In this document: piece by piece, positions 1 to 7,265 of the stretch
Layout of the letters: each line of letters begins with the position of its first letter
Numbering within the stretch: position 1 is the first letter of the stretch
Assembly (NCBI GenBank): GCA_050011095.1
Contig: JBEKJU010000018.1
Location: 1 to 26,510 of the forward strand
Origin: JBEKJU01 sp050011095
GTDB taxonomy: Bacteria > Desulfobacterota > Syntrophorhabdia > Syntrophorhabdales > WCHB1-27
Direction of reading: 5' to 3'
Length of the DNA stretch: 26,510 bases
The notes under the pieces: generated by a model
What the model was told of the DNA's origin: nothing
The model's database searches: none
The model's input: the letters and a program-made list of their open reading frames with translations, nothing else
Made by a program: the position numbers and the translations under genes

Positions 1-1239
1 AAGTCCGTTATAGTAGTTGCGCCCCGGCTTCGCGCCGTCGCAGCCCGCGACGAGGAAGAAGTGGCGGATATGCTTACCCTTGACCGCCTCGATTACCTTG
101 CCCGCCACGTCCATGACCGTGTTCCTCGCAAATCCTACCATAACGGACTTGCCATTTGCGTCAGCAGGGAAACCCGGCATGGCGAGGGCCTTCTGGATCA
201 GCGCGGTGAAATCCCTGTCTTCGAAATGATGGACACTAGGCCACCCGACGGGTCCCCGCGTGAAAATATTGTCCTGGTATGCCTGCTGGACGCGCATGAG
301 ACAGTTCGTCGTGAGGAGAATGGCGCCTGGGAATGTGGGGAACTCCTTGAGCTGGTTCTGCCAGGCAGTGCCGAAATGACCGTAAAAATGGGGGTATTTT
401 TTCAGAGCGGGATAGGCGTGGGTGGGCAGCATCTCACCGTGGGTGTAGACGTTTATCCCTTTGCCCTGGCTCTGCTTCAGCACTTCCTCCATATCCTTCA
501 GGTCATGACCCGAAACGAGAATCGCATGCCCCTTTTTCGCGCCCAGGGGCACCTTTGTAGGGACCGGCTGGCCGTACGTGCCTGTATTGGCCGCATCTAG
601 AATCTCCATGGTCCTGAGGTTAACCTCTCCGCATCTCAGCACGAGGCCGAGCCATTCGTTGAGGCCCATATTCCTGTCGTTCCGGGCTATCGCGGAGAGC
701 GCCTCGTGGATAAATGCCGGGATCCCATCGTCCTTCTGCCCGAGGATCTCCGCGTGCTCGGCGTAGGCGCAGATGCCTTTGATACCGAAGAGGACCGTGT
801 GCTGGAGCGACAAGATATCGGCCTCCACTGAGGGGTCGGACTTGAGACCGACCTTTTCGCCCTGCCTCACGAGGCCCTCGACGGTCGCATCCGGCGTGAA
901 GAAGGCGGGTCCTTCTGAAAAATCGATCCGCCCACCCGCGTTGCGGACCTTGTCCTTCAGCCGGTCCCTGAGCCTGACACCCTCCTGGATGAACGCAACA
1001 AATCTCTCGGGGTCGTAGTTCACATTCGTGACGGTCGAGAAAAGCGCATGAAAGGTGAAGGTGTTGACGTCGGGATCGACGATGCCCATCCGTCTGCCCT
1101 CCACCGCGAACAGGGAGATACCCTTGACCAGGTGGATAAGCAGGTCCTGAAGAGCGGCAATTTCCGGTTGTTTTCCACATACGCCCATCACCGTGCACGC
1201 CTCGCCCTTTGCGGTCTGTTCACACTGATAACAAAACAT
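1..1239 (-). CDS. hcp: Hybrid cluster protein (hydroxylamine/NO reductase), 3' end cut by window
   Basis: This is the N-terminal 413 codons of a roughly 540-residue hybrid cluster protein; the frame stays open to base 1, so the C-terminus lies outside. The N-terminus has C3, C6, C15 and C21 (CX2CX8CX5C), the spacing of class I Hcp that binds the proximal Fe-S cluster. Hybrid-cluster ligands are visible as the His of VSGHD, the Glu of THGEM, the Cys of TTNC and the Cys of VAGCDGAKPGRNYY; the later Cys and Glu ligands must be beyond the edge. The start is ATG at 1239, set by a strong AAAGGAGG just upstream (1245-1252). Hcp reduces hydroxylamine in vitro and is known mainly for cytoplasmic nitric-oxide detoxification in anaerobes. 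It is divergent from an FNR-type regulator with a dyad operator in between. Identity is very secure; the missing end cannot be judged. Confidence 0.96.
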   Translation of the reverse strand, partial: MFCYQCEQTAKGEACTVMGVCGKQPEIAALQDLLIHLVKGISLFAVEGRRMGIVDPDVNTFTFHALFSTVTNVNYDPERFVAFIQEGVRLRDRLKDKVRNAGGRIDFSEGPAFFTPDATVEGLVRQGEKVGLKSDPSVEADILSLQHTVLFGIKGICAYAEHAEILGQKDDGIPAFIHEALSAIARNDRNMGLNEWLGLVLRCGEVNLRTMEILDAANTGTYGQPVPTKVPLGAKKGHAILVSGHDLKDMEEVLKQSQGKGINVYTHGEMLPTHAYPALKKYPHFYGHFGTAWQNQLKEFPTFPGAILLTTNCLMRVQQAYQDNIFTRGPVGWPSVHHFEDRDFTALIQKALAMPGFPADANGKSVMVGFARNTVMDVAGKVIEAVKGKHIRHFFLVAGCDGAKPGRNYYNGL

Positions 1240-1280
1240 GTCGTCCTCCTTTATGGTGTATCTTGATTTATCTCATCTAA

Positions 1281-1330
1281 TGTAATTAATGTAATCCATA
1301 GGGGCGAAGGCCGCCTTGACCTGGATCAAG
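1281..1330 (-). promoter_or_regulatory. FNR/HcpR-type operator and predicted class II promoter of hcp
   Basis: A 16-bp dyad, CTTGACCTGGATCAAG, lies at 1315-1330 and is an FNR-type site (TTGAC-N4-ATCAA). Reading toward hcp, TACATT at 1293-1288 is a possible -10 box. Its centre is 32 bp from the dyad centre, which places the dyad at about -41.5 from a start near 1281, the classic class II activator position. The regulator encoded at 1410 has the recognition residues for this half-site. The site could also autoregulate that gene. Promoter assignment is inference; the dyad is directly visible. Confidence 0.68.
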
Positions 1331-1409
1331 AAAACGCAGGATTTTTCCGCGAACGGCCGGATCGACGTTCCGCCCGGTGGTTTGCGGTATAGCTTCCGGA
1401 GGCAAAACC

Positions 1410-2093
1410 ATGGATATCCCGTCCTTTCTCGCCAATGTGCCGCTTTTTAAGGGCCTGCCCGCGCACCAGCTGGACAGGATCGCGCGGATCACCACGGCGA
1501 AGGCGTGTCGGCGAGGAGAGGTCGTCTTCTCCGACGGAGAGCAGGCAGCCGCCTTCTACGTCGTCATGAGCGGCCGGGTGAAAATATTCAAGCTCTCTCC
1601 CGAGGGAAAGGAGCAGGTGCTCCACATAATAGGATTTCAGGAGCCCTTCGGGGAGGTCCCCGTGTTCGCGGGTGAGCGGTTTCCCGCGAATGCCCAGGCA
1701 ATAGAGGAAAGCCTCCTCGCCTACATTGCGGGCCCCGCTTTCATCGGCCTCATAGGGAGCGACCCCTCCCTCGCCATGAATATGCTGGCGCTTTTGTCGC
1801 GGCGCCTCCGGCAGTTCACGGGTCTGGTGGAACAGCTATCCCTGAAAGAGGTGCCGGGCAGACTCGCGTCGTACCTCATCTATCTGAGCGACCGCGCGAG
1901 GGGAGCCGCCCTCGTCCAGCTTGACATCCCGAAGACGCTCCTTGCCAACGTGCTCGGCACCATCCCCGAAACAATCTCCAGGGTTCTCGGAAAAATGGCG
2001 GCGGAAGGACTCATCGAGGTCGAGGGACGGAAGATCAGGCTGCTCGACCGAAAGAGGCTGGAAGACCTGTCCTCGGGGACCGGCTCGTTGTGA
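1410..2093 (+). CDS. Crp/Fnr family transcriptional regulator, HcpR-like
   Basis: A 227-residue regulator. An N-terminal cyclic-nucleotide-binding-type beta roll (about 8-120) is followed by a dimerisation helix (about 121-155) and a winged helix-turn-helix (about 165-220). The recognition helix reads PETISRVLGKM, with E187, S190 and R191 as the E-SR triad by which FNR reads TTGAT/ATCAA half-sites. The N-terminus has no FNR-style cysteine cluster (a single Cys at 33), so it is not an oxygen-sensing Fe-S FNR; DNR and HcpR proteins of this type use haem for NO. An upstream in-frame ATG exists at 1377, but GGAGG at 1398-1402 selects ATG 1410. Its divergent placement with hcp and the dyad between them argue that it controls hcp. 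The subfamily name is inferred from context. Confidence 0.88.
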   Translation: MDIPSFLANVPLFKGLPAHQLDRIARITTAKACRRGEVVFSDGEQAAAFYVVMSGRVKIFKLSPEGKEQVLHIIGFQEPFGEVPVFAGERFPANAQAIEESLLAYIAGPAFIGLIGSDPSLAMNMLALLSRRLRQFTGLVEQLSLKEVPGRLASYLIYLSDRARGAALVQLDIPKTLLANVLGTIPETISRVLGKMAAEGLIEVEGRKIRLLDRKRLEDLSSGTGSL

Positions 2094-2184
2094 TGAACAT
2101 GACGGGCGAAGGTGGCGAGGGAAAGCGCCTGTGCGCGCCGTCGGTCCCCTTGTCCGGACGAAACTTGCTGTGATAAGGTATTGA

Positions 2185-3354
2185 ATGGAGAAGCCGAAGT
2201 CGGTGCTCTGCACCCCCAGATCAGCGAAGATCCAACCCTTCTACGTCATGGAACTGCTGGAAAAGGCGCAGGCCCTCGAGGCGCGCGGCGAGGATGTGGT
2301 CCATATGGAGATAGGGGAACCTGACTTCAAGACGCCACGATCCATCAGTGACTCGGGGGTGCGCGCCCTGGAGGAGGGGCACACCTTCTACACCCACAGC
2401 TTGGGACTGCCCGCGTTAAGGGAAAGGATCGCGGCCTATTACGCCGAATCGTACGGTATCACCGTATCGGCCGACAGGATCATCGTTACGAACGGCACGT
2501 CGGGGGCCTTTTTTCTCCTCTGCTCCGTGCTTCTGGATGGAACGAGGAATCTTGTCATCTCCGATCCGGGATACCCCTGTTACCGCAATTTCGGGACCCT
2601 CTTTGACGCCTGCGTCGTCTCCCTGCCTGCCTCCGGGGCGTCGCGGTTCGAGATCACGGCCGGACAGATAGAGAAATGCGGCGCTGTGCCGCACCTTGTG
2701 ATGGTCTGCAGCCCGTCCAATCCTACGGGCCTCGTCTATGGCAAACAGTCGCTCGCCCGGCTTCACGATGCCGTTTCACGGGCAGGCGGGGTCCTGGCGG
2801 TTGACGAGATATATTCCGGCCTCACCTACGGCCGGAAATTTCCTTCGTCCCTCGACGTGTCGGACGAGATCGTCGTGATCGACGGCTTTTCAAAGACCTA
2901 CGCCATGACGGGCTGGAGGCTCGGATGGATGGTCGCTCCCGAATCGCTCGTGCGGCCCATTCAAAAGGTCGCGCAGAACGTCTTCATATCGGCGCCCACA
3001 ATCGCCCAGTACGCGGCACTCGACGCCTTTGACGCCGCACGCGAGCTTGAGACGATGAAGAAGACCTATGAGGAGAGACGGGCCTTCCTGTTTCCCCGTC
3101 TGAAACAGCTCGGCTTCGTTCTGCCCGCGTGGCCGGAGGGGGCATTCTACATTTACGCCGACATCGAAAGATGGCACATGGACAGCATGGAATTCGTCGA
3201 AAAAGCGCTTCTCGAAGCGCGGGTCGCCATTACGCCGGGCTACGATTTCGGCGCCCACCTGGCAGGCTCGCACGTGCGGTTCTCCTATGCCACGAGTGTC
3301 GAGAGGTTGAAGGAAGGTTGCGAGCGGCTCGAACGGTGGTTAAGGGGCCTTTGA
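2185..3354 (+). CDS. Pyridoxal-phosphate aminotransferase, class I/II
   Basis: A 389-residue fold-type I aminotransferase, the usual length for AspC/AlaT-like enzymes. Visible signatures are MEIGEPDF near the N-terminus, the Y-T-x-x-x-G-x-x-x-L-R segment (FYTHSLGLPALR), CSPSNPTG, the VDEIY aspartate that holds the pyridine nitrogen, and the Schiff-base lysine K237 in FSKTYAMTGWRLGW. FSYA near the C-terminus carries the arginine that binds the substrate carboxylate. It transfers amino groups between an amino acid and 2-oxoglutarate or a similar oxo acid; the exact donor (aspartate, alanine or aromatic) cannot be told from sequence alone. ATG 2185 has a weak AAGG upstream. It starts 91 bp after the regulator gene and no strong promoter of its own is seen, so it may be read through. 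Confidence 0.9.
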   Translation: MEKPKSVLCTPRSAKIQPFYVMELLEKAQALEARGEDVVHMEIGEPDFKTPRSISDSGVRALEEGHTFYTHSLGLPALRERIAAYYAESYGITVSADRIIVTNGTSGAFFLLCSVLLDGTRNLVISDPGYPCYRNFGTLFDACVVSLPASGASRFEITAGQIEKCGAVPHLVMVCSPSNPTGLVYGKQSLARLHDAVSRAGGVLAVDEIYSGLTYGRKFPSSLDVSDEIVVIDGFSKTYAMTGWRLGWMVAPESLVRPIQKVAQNVFISAPTIAQYAALDAFDAARELETMKKTYEERRAFLFPRLKQLGFVLPAWPEGAFYIYADIERWHMDSMEFVEKALLEARVAITPGYDFGAHLAGSHVRFSYATSVERLKEGCERLERWLRGL

Positions 3355-3381
3355 GCTCGCGCCCCCGGCCACACCAACTGT

Positions 3382-3410
3382 TTGACAATGATTTCCTCTA
3401 GTGTTATAAA
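3382..3410 (+). promoter_or_regulatory. Sigma-70 promoter for the cob riboswitch transcript
   Basis: A perfect TTGACA (3382-3387) and TATAAA (3405-3410) are separated by exactly 17 bp, predicting a start near 3417, immediately before the first conserved riboswitch bases. This close placement supports both the promoter and the riboswitch boundary. Confidence 0.83.
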
Positions 3411-3411
3411 A

Positions 3412-3600
3412 AAGTGTACTCCAGGTGCCGCGAGGCATAATAGGGAATCCCGTGGGGGCCTTCGAGGCCCGAGCCGGGAGCGGTCCCGCCGCTGTAACCG
3501 GGACGAAAGCCAATGACGCCACTGAACTTCGGTTCGGGAAGGCTGGCGAGTAGGATGAACCGGGAGCCAGAAGACCTGCCTGAAGGATAGTCTGCATCCT
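3412..3600 (+). promoter_or_regulatory. Cobalamin (B12) riboswitch aptamer
   Basis: The conserved blocks of the cobalamin riboswitch are present in order: GGTGCC near 3424, AGGGAATCCCGTG at about 3442-3454, GCCGCTGTAACCGG at about 3488-3501, GCCACTG at 3518-3524, CGGGAAGGCTGGCG at about 3535-3548, and the B12 box AGCCAGAAGACCTGCC at 3565-3580. It lies on the same strand as and directly upstream of cobT and cobS, which fits its role as a feedback sensor of adenosylcobalamin. The exact 5' and 3' limits are approximate. A downstream intrinsic terminator at 3654-3689 suggests transcriptional control. Confidence 0.95.
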
Positions 3601-3653
3601 GGAAAGAGGCAGACCTTTTCCCGCGGAGGAAAACCATGCCGAGCCAGGATACA

Positions 3654-3689
3654 ATCCCCAGGACGATCCCGTTCTGAGGATTTTTTTTT
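3654..3689 (+). terminator. Intrinsic terminator, riboswitch expression platform
   Basis: The arms 3654-3664 (ATCCCCAGGAC) and 3671-3681 (GTTCTGAGGAT) form an 11-position stem with one mismatch and one G-U pair around a six-base loop, followed by nine T. It sits between the aptamer and the cobT start, where a terminator formed in the B12-bound state would shut off cobT-cobS. A perfect 6-bp alternative pairing, GTCTGC (3590-3595) with GCAGAC (3609-3614), lies between aptamer and terminator and may take part in the switch. Confidence 0.85.
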
Positions 3690-3833
3690 GTCCTCTCCGG
3701 GCGTAACGGTAGACAACAGGGCGAAAAGTGCGCGGTGGGGGACAAGAGGTAGCGAAGGACCCACTCAGGACGTTAGATGCGCCATGCGGGCAGGCCCGTT
3801 CCTGACACCGCCATGGCCAAAGAAGGAGGGAAA

Positions 3834-4889
3834 ATGGAGCTGCTGAAAACGACGGCAAAGGCAATCAGACCCGTGGATGAGGCGTGGTATGCGCGCGCCC
3901 AGGATCGCCTCGACAAGCTTACTAAGCCCCTGGGCAGTCTCGGAAGGCTCGAGGAGTTTGCGCGGAGGCTCGTGGCAATCACGGAGAACGAACGGCCGGT
4001 CCTCGACCGGAAGGTGATCTTCACCTTCGCCGGCGATCACGGCATAGTGGATGAAGGGGTCTCGGCGTACCCGAAGGAAGTCACCCCCGAGATGGTCTTC
4101 AATTTCCTGCGGGGGGGCGCCGGCATAAATGTCCTTGCGCGGCATGCCGGGGCGGACGTAGTGGTAGTGGATATCGGGGTCGATTATGATTTCGAAGACG
4201 TCGAAGGGCTCGTGCCCTTGAAGGTGATGAAAGGGACGAGGAACTTCGCCAAAGGCCCGGCAATGACGGAGGATGAGGCGGTGCGATGCATCGAGTCGGG
4301 GATAGGGCTGGCGAACGCCTACGCCGACAAGGGCTACAAGATCATGGGAACGGGTGATATGGGGATAGGGAATACGACCCCGTCGAGCGCCGTGACGGCC
4401 GTCATCACCGGGGTTTCCGTCGAGAAGGTGACGGGCAGGGGGACGGGCATATCCGATGAGATGCTCGCGAAAAAAGTGCGGGTGATCGAAGATGCGATCC
4501 GCCTCCACAGGCCGGACCCCGCATCCGCCATCGACGTCCTCTCGAAGGTGGGCGGGACCGAGATCGGCGGCATCGCGGGGCTCGTGCTCGGCGCCGCGTC
4601 CAAGAGGATCCCTGTCGTCATCGACGGCTTTATCTCAACCGCCGGCGCCCTTATTGCGTATGCGATCGAGCCGGCGGTCGCGGACTACATGTTCGCGGCC
4701 CACAGCTCGGTTGAGCAGGGCCAACGGCCTTCGCTGGCATTCATGGGGCTTACGCCCATCCTCGACCTCGGCATGCGGCTCGGCGAAGGTACGGGCGGCG
4801 CGCTCGCAATGCTCCTGATCGAGGCGGGGCTCAAGACCTACAAGGAGATGGCGACCTTTGAGGAGGCGGGCGTATCGGAGGGGACATGA
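3834..4889 (+). CDS. cobT: Nicotinate-nucleotide--dimethylbenzimidazole phosphoribosyltransferase
   Basis: CobT moves the phosphoribosyl group of nicotinate mononucleotide onto dimethylbenzimidazole (or another base) to give alpha-ribazole phosphate for the lower ligand of cobalamin. Family signatures are LTKPLGSLGRLE at the N-terminus, FAGDHGIVDEGVSAYP, the glycine-rich GGAGINVLA, GTGDMGIGNTT and LGEGTGGALA, whose E318 corresponds to the catalytic Glu of Salmonella CobT. The open frame extends upstream to 3777, but AAGGAGGG at 3823-3830 and the normal family length (351 residues here) favour ATG 3834. Transcription is under the B12 riboswitch upstream. The stop codon is 4 bp before cobS, so the two genes form an operon for nucleotide-loop assembly. 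Confidence 0.97.
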   Translation: MELLKTTAKAIRPVDEAWYARAQDRLDKLTKPLGSLGRLEEFARRLVAITENERPVLDRKVIFTFAGDHGIVDEGVSAYPKEVTPEMVFNFLRGGAGINVLARHAGADVVVVDIGVDYDFEDVEGLVPLKVMKGTRNFAKGPAMTEDEAVRCIESGIGLANAYADKGYKIMGTGDMGIGNTTPSSAVTAVITGVSVEKVTGRGTGISDEMLAKKVRVIEDAIRLHRPDPASAIDVLSKVGGTEIGGIAGLVLGAASKRIPVVIDGFISTAGALIAYAIEPAVADYMFAAHSSVEQGQRPSLAFMGLTPILDLGMRLGEGTGGALAMLLIEAGLKTYKEMATFEEAGVSEGT

Positions 4890-4893
4890 CCGC

Positions 4894-5709
4894 ATGAGGA
4901 GGGTCCTTCTCGCATTCCAGTTTATGACCATCGTGCCCGTCAGGGTCACAGGCGACGTCACAGAAAAGGATATTGCTGCATCCGCCGCCTTCTTTCCCCT
5001 CGTCGGCGCGTTCCAGGGACTTGTGACAGCGCTGCCCGCCTGTCTTATCGTGAAAATCCTGCCGGCAGACATCGCGGCCGTCCTCGCCATGGCCTGTCTC
5101 ATCCTGACGAGCGGTGGTTTCGACCTCGACGGGTTCGCCGACACGTTCGACGGGCTCGCCGCAAAATCGTCGGGTGACGCAGACAAGGACAGGGCAAAAA
5201 GGCTCGTCGTGATGAAGGACAGCGCCATCGGCGCCATTGGCGTGATCGCCCTGGTCATGACGATTCTCCTGAAATTTCTCCTGATGAGGGGCCTCCTTCA
5301 CGACTTTCCCGTCCTCACCGCGGGGGCGCTCTTCTTCCTGATGCCGGCTTTTTCACAATGGATCGTCGTCCCCGCCATGTACCACGGCGTCTCCGCGCGA
5401 CAGGACGGGCTCGGGAGGATATTCATCGAGCACGCAGGATTGGGCGAGGTCGCCATAGCGACAGCCATTACGGTATTACTGTTCGTTTTGGCGCTTATGT
5501 GCGGGGTGACGGGGCCGTCTGTCGGATGGGCCGTCGCCCTGTCCGTGGCCTTCCTTGCGGCCATGTATCTTGCGAGCCTCCTTCCGGTACGGTTCTTGAC
5601 GAGGAGATTCGGCGGTCTCACGGGCGACCATTTCGGCGCCCTGACCGAGGTATCGCAGGTGCTTTTTCTCTTGCTCGCCTCTATATGGGTGCAAAGGCCC
5701 CTCTTCTAG
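4894..5709 (+). CDS. cobS: Adenosylcobinamide-GDP ribazoletransferase (cobalamin synthase)
   Basis: CobS joins adenosylcobinamide-GDP to alpha-ribazole (phosphate), the last step of cobalamin assembly, at the inner membrane. The 271-residue protein is strongly hydrophobic with about six or seven membrane segments. It carries the acidic metal-binding motif of the family as GGFDLDGFADTFDG and the C-terminal GGLTGDHFGALTEVSQ. An in-frame ATG exists at 4858, but that would overlap cobT by 32 bp; ATG 4894 has GGAGGGG at about 4877-4883 and gives an N-terminus like other CobS proteins (RRVLLAFQFMTIVPV). It is the second gene of the riboswitch-controlled operon. No cobU or cobC is seen nearby. Confidence 0.96.
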   Translation: MRRVLLAFQFMTIVPVRVTGDVTEKDIAASAAFFPLVGAFQGLVTALPACLIVKILPADIAAVLAMACLILTSGGFDLDGFADTFDGLAAKSSGDADKDRAKRLVVMKDSAIGAIGVIALVMTILLKFLLMRGLLHDFPVLTAGALFFLMPAFSQWIVVPAMYHGVSARQDGLGRIFIEHAGLGEVAIATAITVLLFVLALMCGVTGPSVGWAVALSVAFLAAMYLASLLPVRFLTRRFGGLTGDHFGALTEVSQVLFLLLASIWVQRPLF

Positions 5710-5724
5710 TGGATACACCGGACG

Positions 5725-5747
5725 GATGCCCGCCGAAGGCCGGCATC
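5725..5747 (+). other. Hairpin after cobS
   Basis: GATGCC (5725-5730) pairs with GGCATC (5742-5747). Inside, after one C-C mismatch, GCC pairs with GGC around a GAA loop. There is no T-run behind it, so it is not a standard intrinsic terminator. It may stabilise the 3' end of the cob message or assist factor-dependent termination. Confidence 0.4.
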
Positions 5748-5778
5748 GGCCCCGCCCGGTGACGGGCCTGGGGTCCGA

Positions 5779-5807
5779 TTGTATTCACGGAAGGGGCGGG
5801 ATATACT
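5779..5807 (+). promoter_or_regulatory. Possible sigma-70 promoter for the radical SAM gene
   Basis: TATACT at 5802-5807 is a good -10 box. A poor -35 (TTGTAT at 5779-5784) lies 17 bp upstream. The predicted start would leave a leader of about 40 bases before ATG 5853. The weak -35 keeps confidence moderate. Confidence 0.4.
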
Positions 5808-5852
5808 TAAAGACGGTCGAATTTATATCACCATACAACAGAAAGAGGGCCT

Positions 5853-6719
5853 ATGAAAACCCAGGACGAGGCCACGGCGGGACGGCTATTCACTCCGGAT
5901 CGTGACCGACAGAATGAAAACGGTCGCAACGAAAATGGTCAGTGCGCCGGACCGGAATTGATTTACAGAAAATCGCTGCTCTACCGAACCAGGGTGGAAC
6001 GGGGGGCATATGCAATCAATCACGTTCATGGCTGTTCGCACGGCTGCAAATACCCCTGTTACGCCTTTTTGATGGCCAAGAGGTTCGGGAAGGTCCGGTC
6101 GTACGAGGAATGGCGGACCCCCCGCCTGGTCGGTAACGCCCTCGGCCTGCTCGAGAAGGAGGTCTCGCGCAAGAGGGCCGAGATCAGCTATGTCCACCTC
6201 TGCTTCAGCACGGATCCCTTCATGAAGGATCACCCGGAGGTGATCGAGCTGTCCTTGAGGATTATGGAGTACCTGAACAGGCATCGCATAAGGGTGGCGA
6301 CCTTGACTAAGGGGGAATATCCACGGGAAATCACCGAAAATCCGTCATGCCACATGAATGAGTATGGCATCAGCCTTGTCTCGCTGAACGAGCCGTTCCG
6401 TCACGCCTACGAGCCCTTTACCGCCCCCTACGAGGAACGGATCCGCGGTCTCGAGCGGCTGCATGACGCGGGCTTGAGGACGTGGGCGTGCATCGAGCCT
6501 TATCCTCCACCAAATATGGTTGTCCAGGACATCCGGGACGTCCTTGAAAGGATCGGTTTCGTGGATGAGATCATATTCGGCAAGCTGAACTATAACAGGA
6601 TTGTCCAAGAGTATAAGCATTTCAAGGACTTTTACCGTACATGCAGAGATGACGTCCTAGCCTTTTGCGCCGAACGCGGCATAAGGACTTATGTAAAAGC
6701 GGAGACGGACTCGCTGTGA
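5853..6719 (+). CDS. Radical SAM protein, SPL-like, with CX3CX3C cluster motif
   Basis: A 288-residue protein with a radical SAM partial-barrel core. The cluster motif is at 61-69: C61-SHG-C65-KYP-C69-Y, that is CX3CX3C rather than the canonical CX3CX2C. The surrounding pattern (GCSHGC followed by CYA) is that of the SplB/Rv2578c-like group, in which a 4Fe-4S cluster cleaves S-adenosylmethionine to a 5'-deoxyadenosyl radical. Further blocks typical of the group are YVHLCFSTDPF (about 113-123), ATLTKGEYP and the EPYPPP segment near residue 220. Residues 1-35 are polar and probably disordered. AAAGAGG at 5842-5848 supports the start. The substrate is unknown; a DNA-lesion (spore photoproduct) role is not implied. 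It stands alone between the cob operon and def. Confidence 0.82.
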   Translation: MKTQDEATAGRLFTPDRDRQNENGRNENGQCAGPELIYRKSLLYRTRVERGAYAINHVHGCSHGCKYPCYAFLMAKRFGKVRSYEEWRTPRLVGNALGLLEKEVSRKRAEISYVHLCFSTDPFMKDHPEVIELSLRIMEYLNRHRIRVATLTKGEYPREITENPSCHMNEYGISLVSLNEPFRHAYEPFTAPYEERIRGLERLHDAGLRTWACIEPYPPPNMVVQDIRDVLERIGFVDEIIFGKLNYNRIVQEYKHFKDFYRTCRDDVLAFCAERGIRTYVKAETDSL

Positions 6720-6736
6720 TCTCGGCTCGGCCCTTA

Positions 6737-6765
6737 TTGACTATCGTCCACGATCATCTTAAAAT
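6737..6765 (+). promoter_or_regulatory. Sigma-70 promoter of def-fmt, predicting a leaderless mRNA
   Basis: TTGACT (6737-6742) and TAAAAT (6760-6765), each one base from consensus, are 17 bp apart. The predicted start is about 6771-6773, which coincides with the GTG start codon of def at 6771. Confidence 0.72.
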
Positions 6766-6770
6766 AGTGT

Positions 6771-7265
6771 GTGATTTATTCCATAAGAGTGCATCCCGAC
6801 AAGGTGCTCAGGCGGGTCGCCGGCGAAGTGGGTGCGATAACGGACGATATACGCCGGCTCTGCAACGACATGGTGGAGACCATGGGCTCGGCTCGCGGTC
6901 TGGGCCTTGCGGCGAATCAGATCGGCATATCCCTTCGAATCATCACGCTGGAAACAGGCTCCGAGAAAGAGAGCAGTCCCCTGGTCATCATCAACCCGCG
7001 GATCGTGGGGCTGGACGGGGAGGATTTGACGGAAGAGGGATGCCTGAGCATCCCCGGTTTCTACGAGGCGGTAAAGAGGGCGAAGAAGGCCGTTGTCAGG
7101 GGCAAGGACGCCGACGGCAAGGAATTCGCCTTCGAGTGCAACGGTCTGCTCGCCAGGGCAGTGCAGCATGAGGTGGACCATCTGAACGGTATTCTTTTTG
7201 TCGACTACCTGAGCCCCGTAAAGAAACAGCTTTTCAAGCGCGAATATGGAAAAGAGAAGAAATGA
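6771..7265 (+). CDS. def: Peptide deformylase
   Basis: Removes the N-formyl group from nascent proteins in the cytoplasm. All three family motifs are intact: GLGLAANQ (43-50), EGCLS with metal ligand C91, and QHEVDHLNG with ligands H133 and H137 and catalytic E134. Length (164 residues) is normal. The start is GTG 6771; it gives the usual spacing to the conserved first strand and HPD segment, whereas the next in-frame GTG (6789) would remove that strand. No Shine-Dalgarno sequence precedes it, and the predicted transcription start falls on the start codon. The stop overlaps the fmt start by 4 bp (ATGA), so both are translationally coupled, a common def-fmt arrangement. Confidence 0.97.
   Translation: MIYSIRVHPDKVLRRVAGEVGAITDDIRRLCNDMVETMGSARGLGLAANQIGISLRIITLETGSEKESSPLVIINPRIVGLDGEDLTEEGCLSIPGFYEAVKRAKKAVVRGKDADGKEFAFECNGLLARAVQHEVDHLNGILFVDYLSPVKKQLFKREYGKEKK

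Noticed and set aside
61..600. Plus-strand frame opposite hcp
   Set aside because: Low-complexity antisense frame with no family pattern, caused by GC-rich coding bias.
620..1198. 192-codon minus-strand open frame inside the hcp region
   Set aside because: It is an out-of-phase frame over hcp; the other minus frame gives an unbroken Hcp with all visible ligands.
3777..3833. N-terminal extension of cobT
   Set aside because: The strong ribosome-binding site at 3823-3830 and family length favour ATG 3834.
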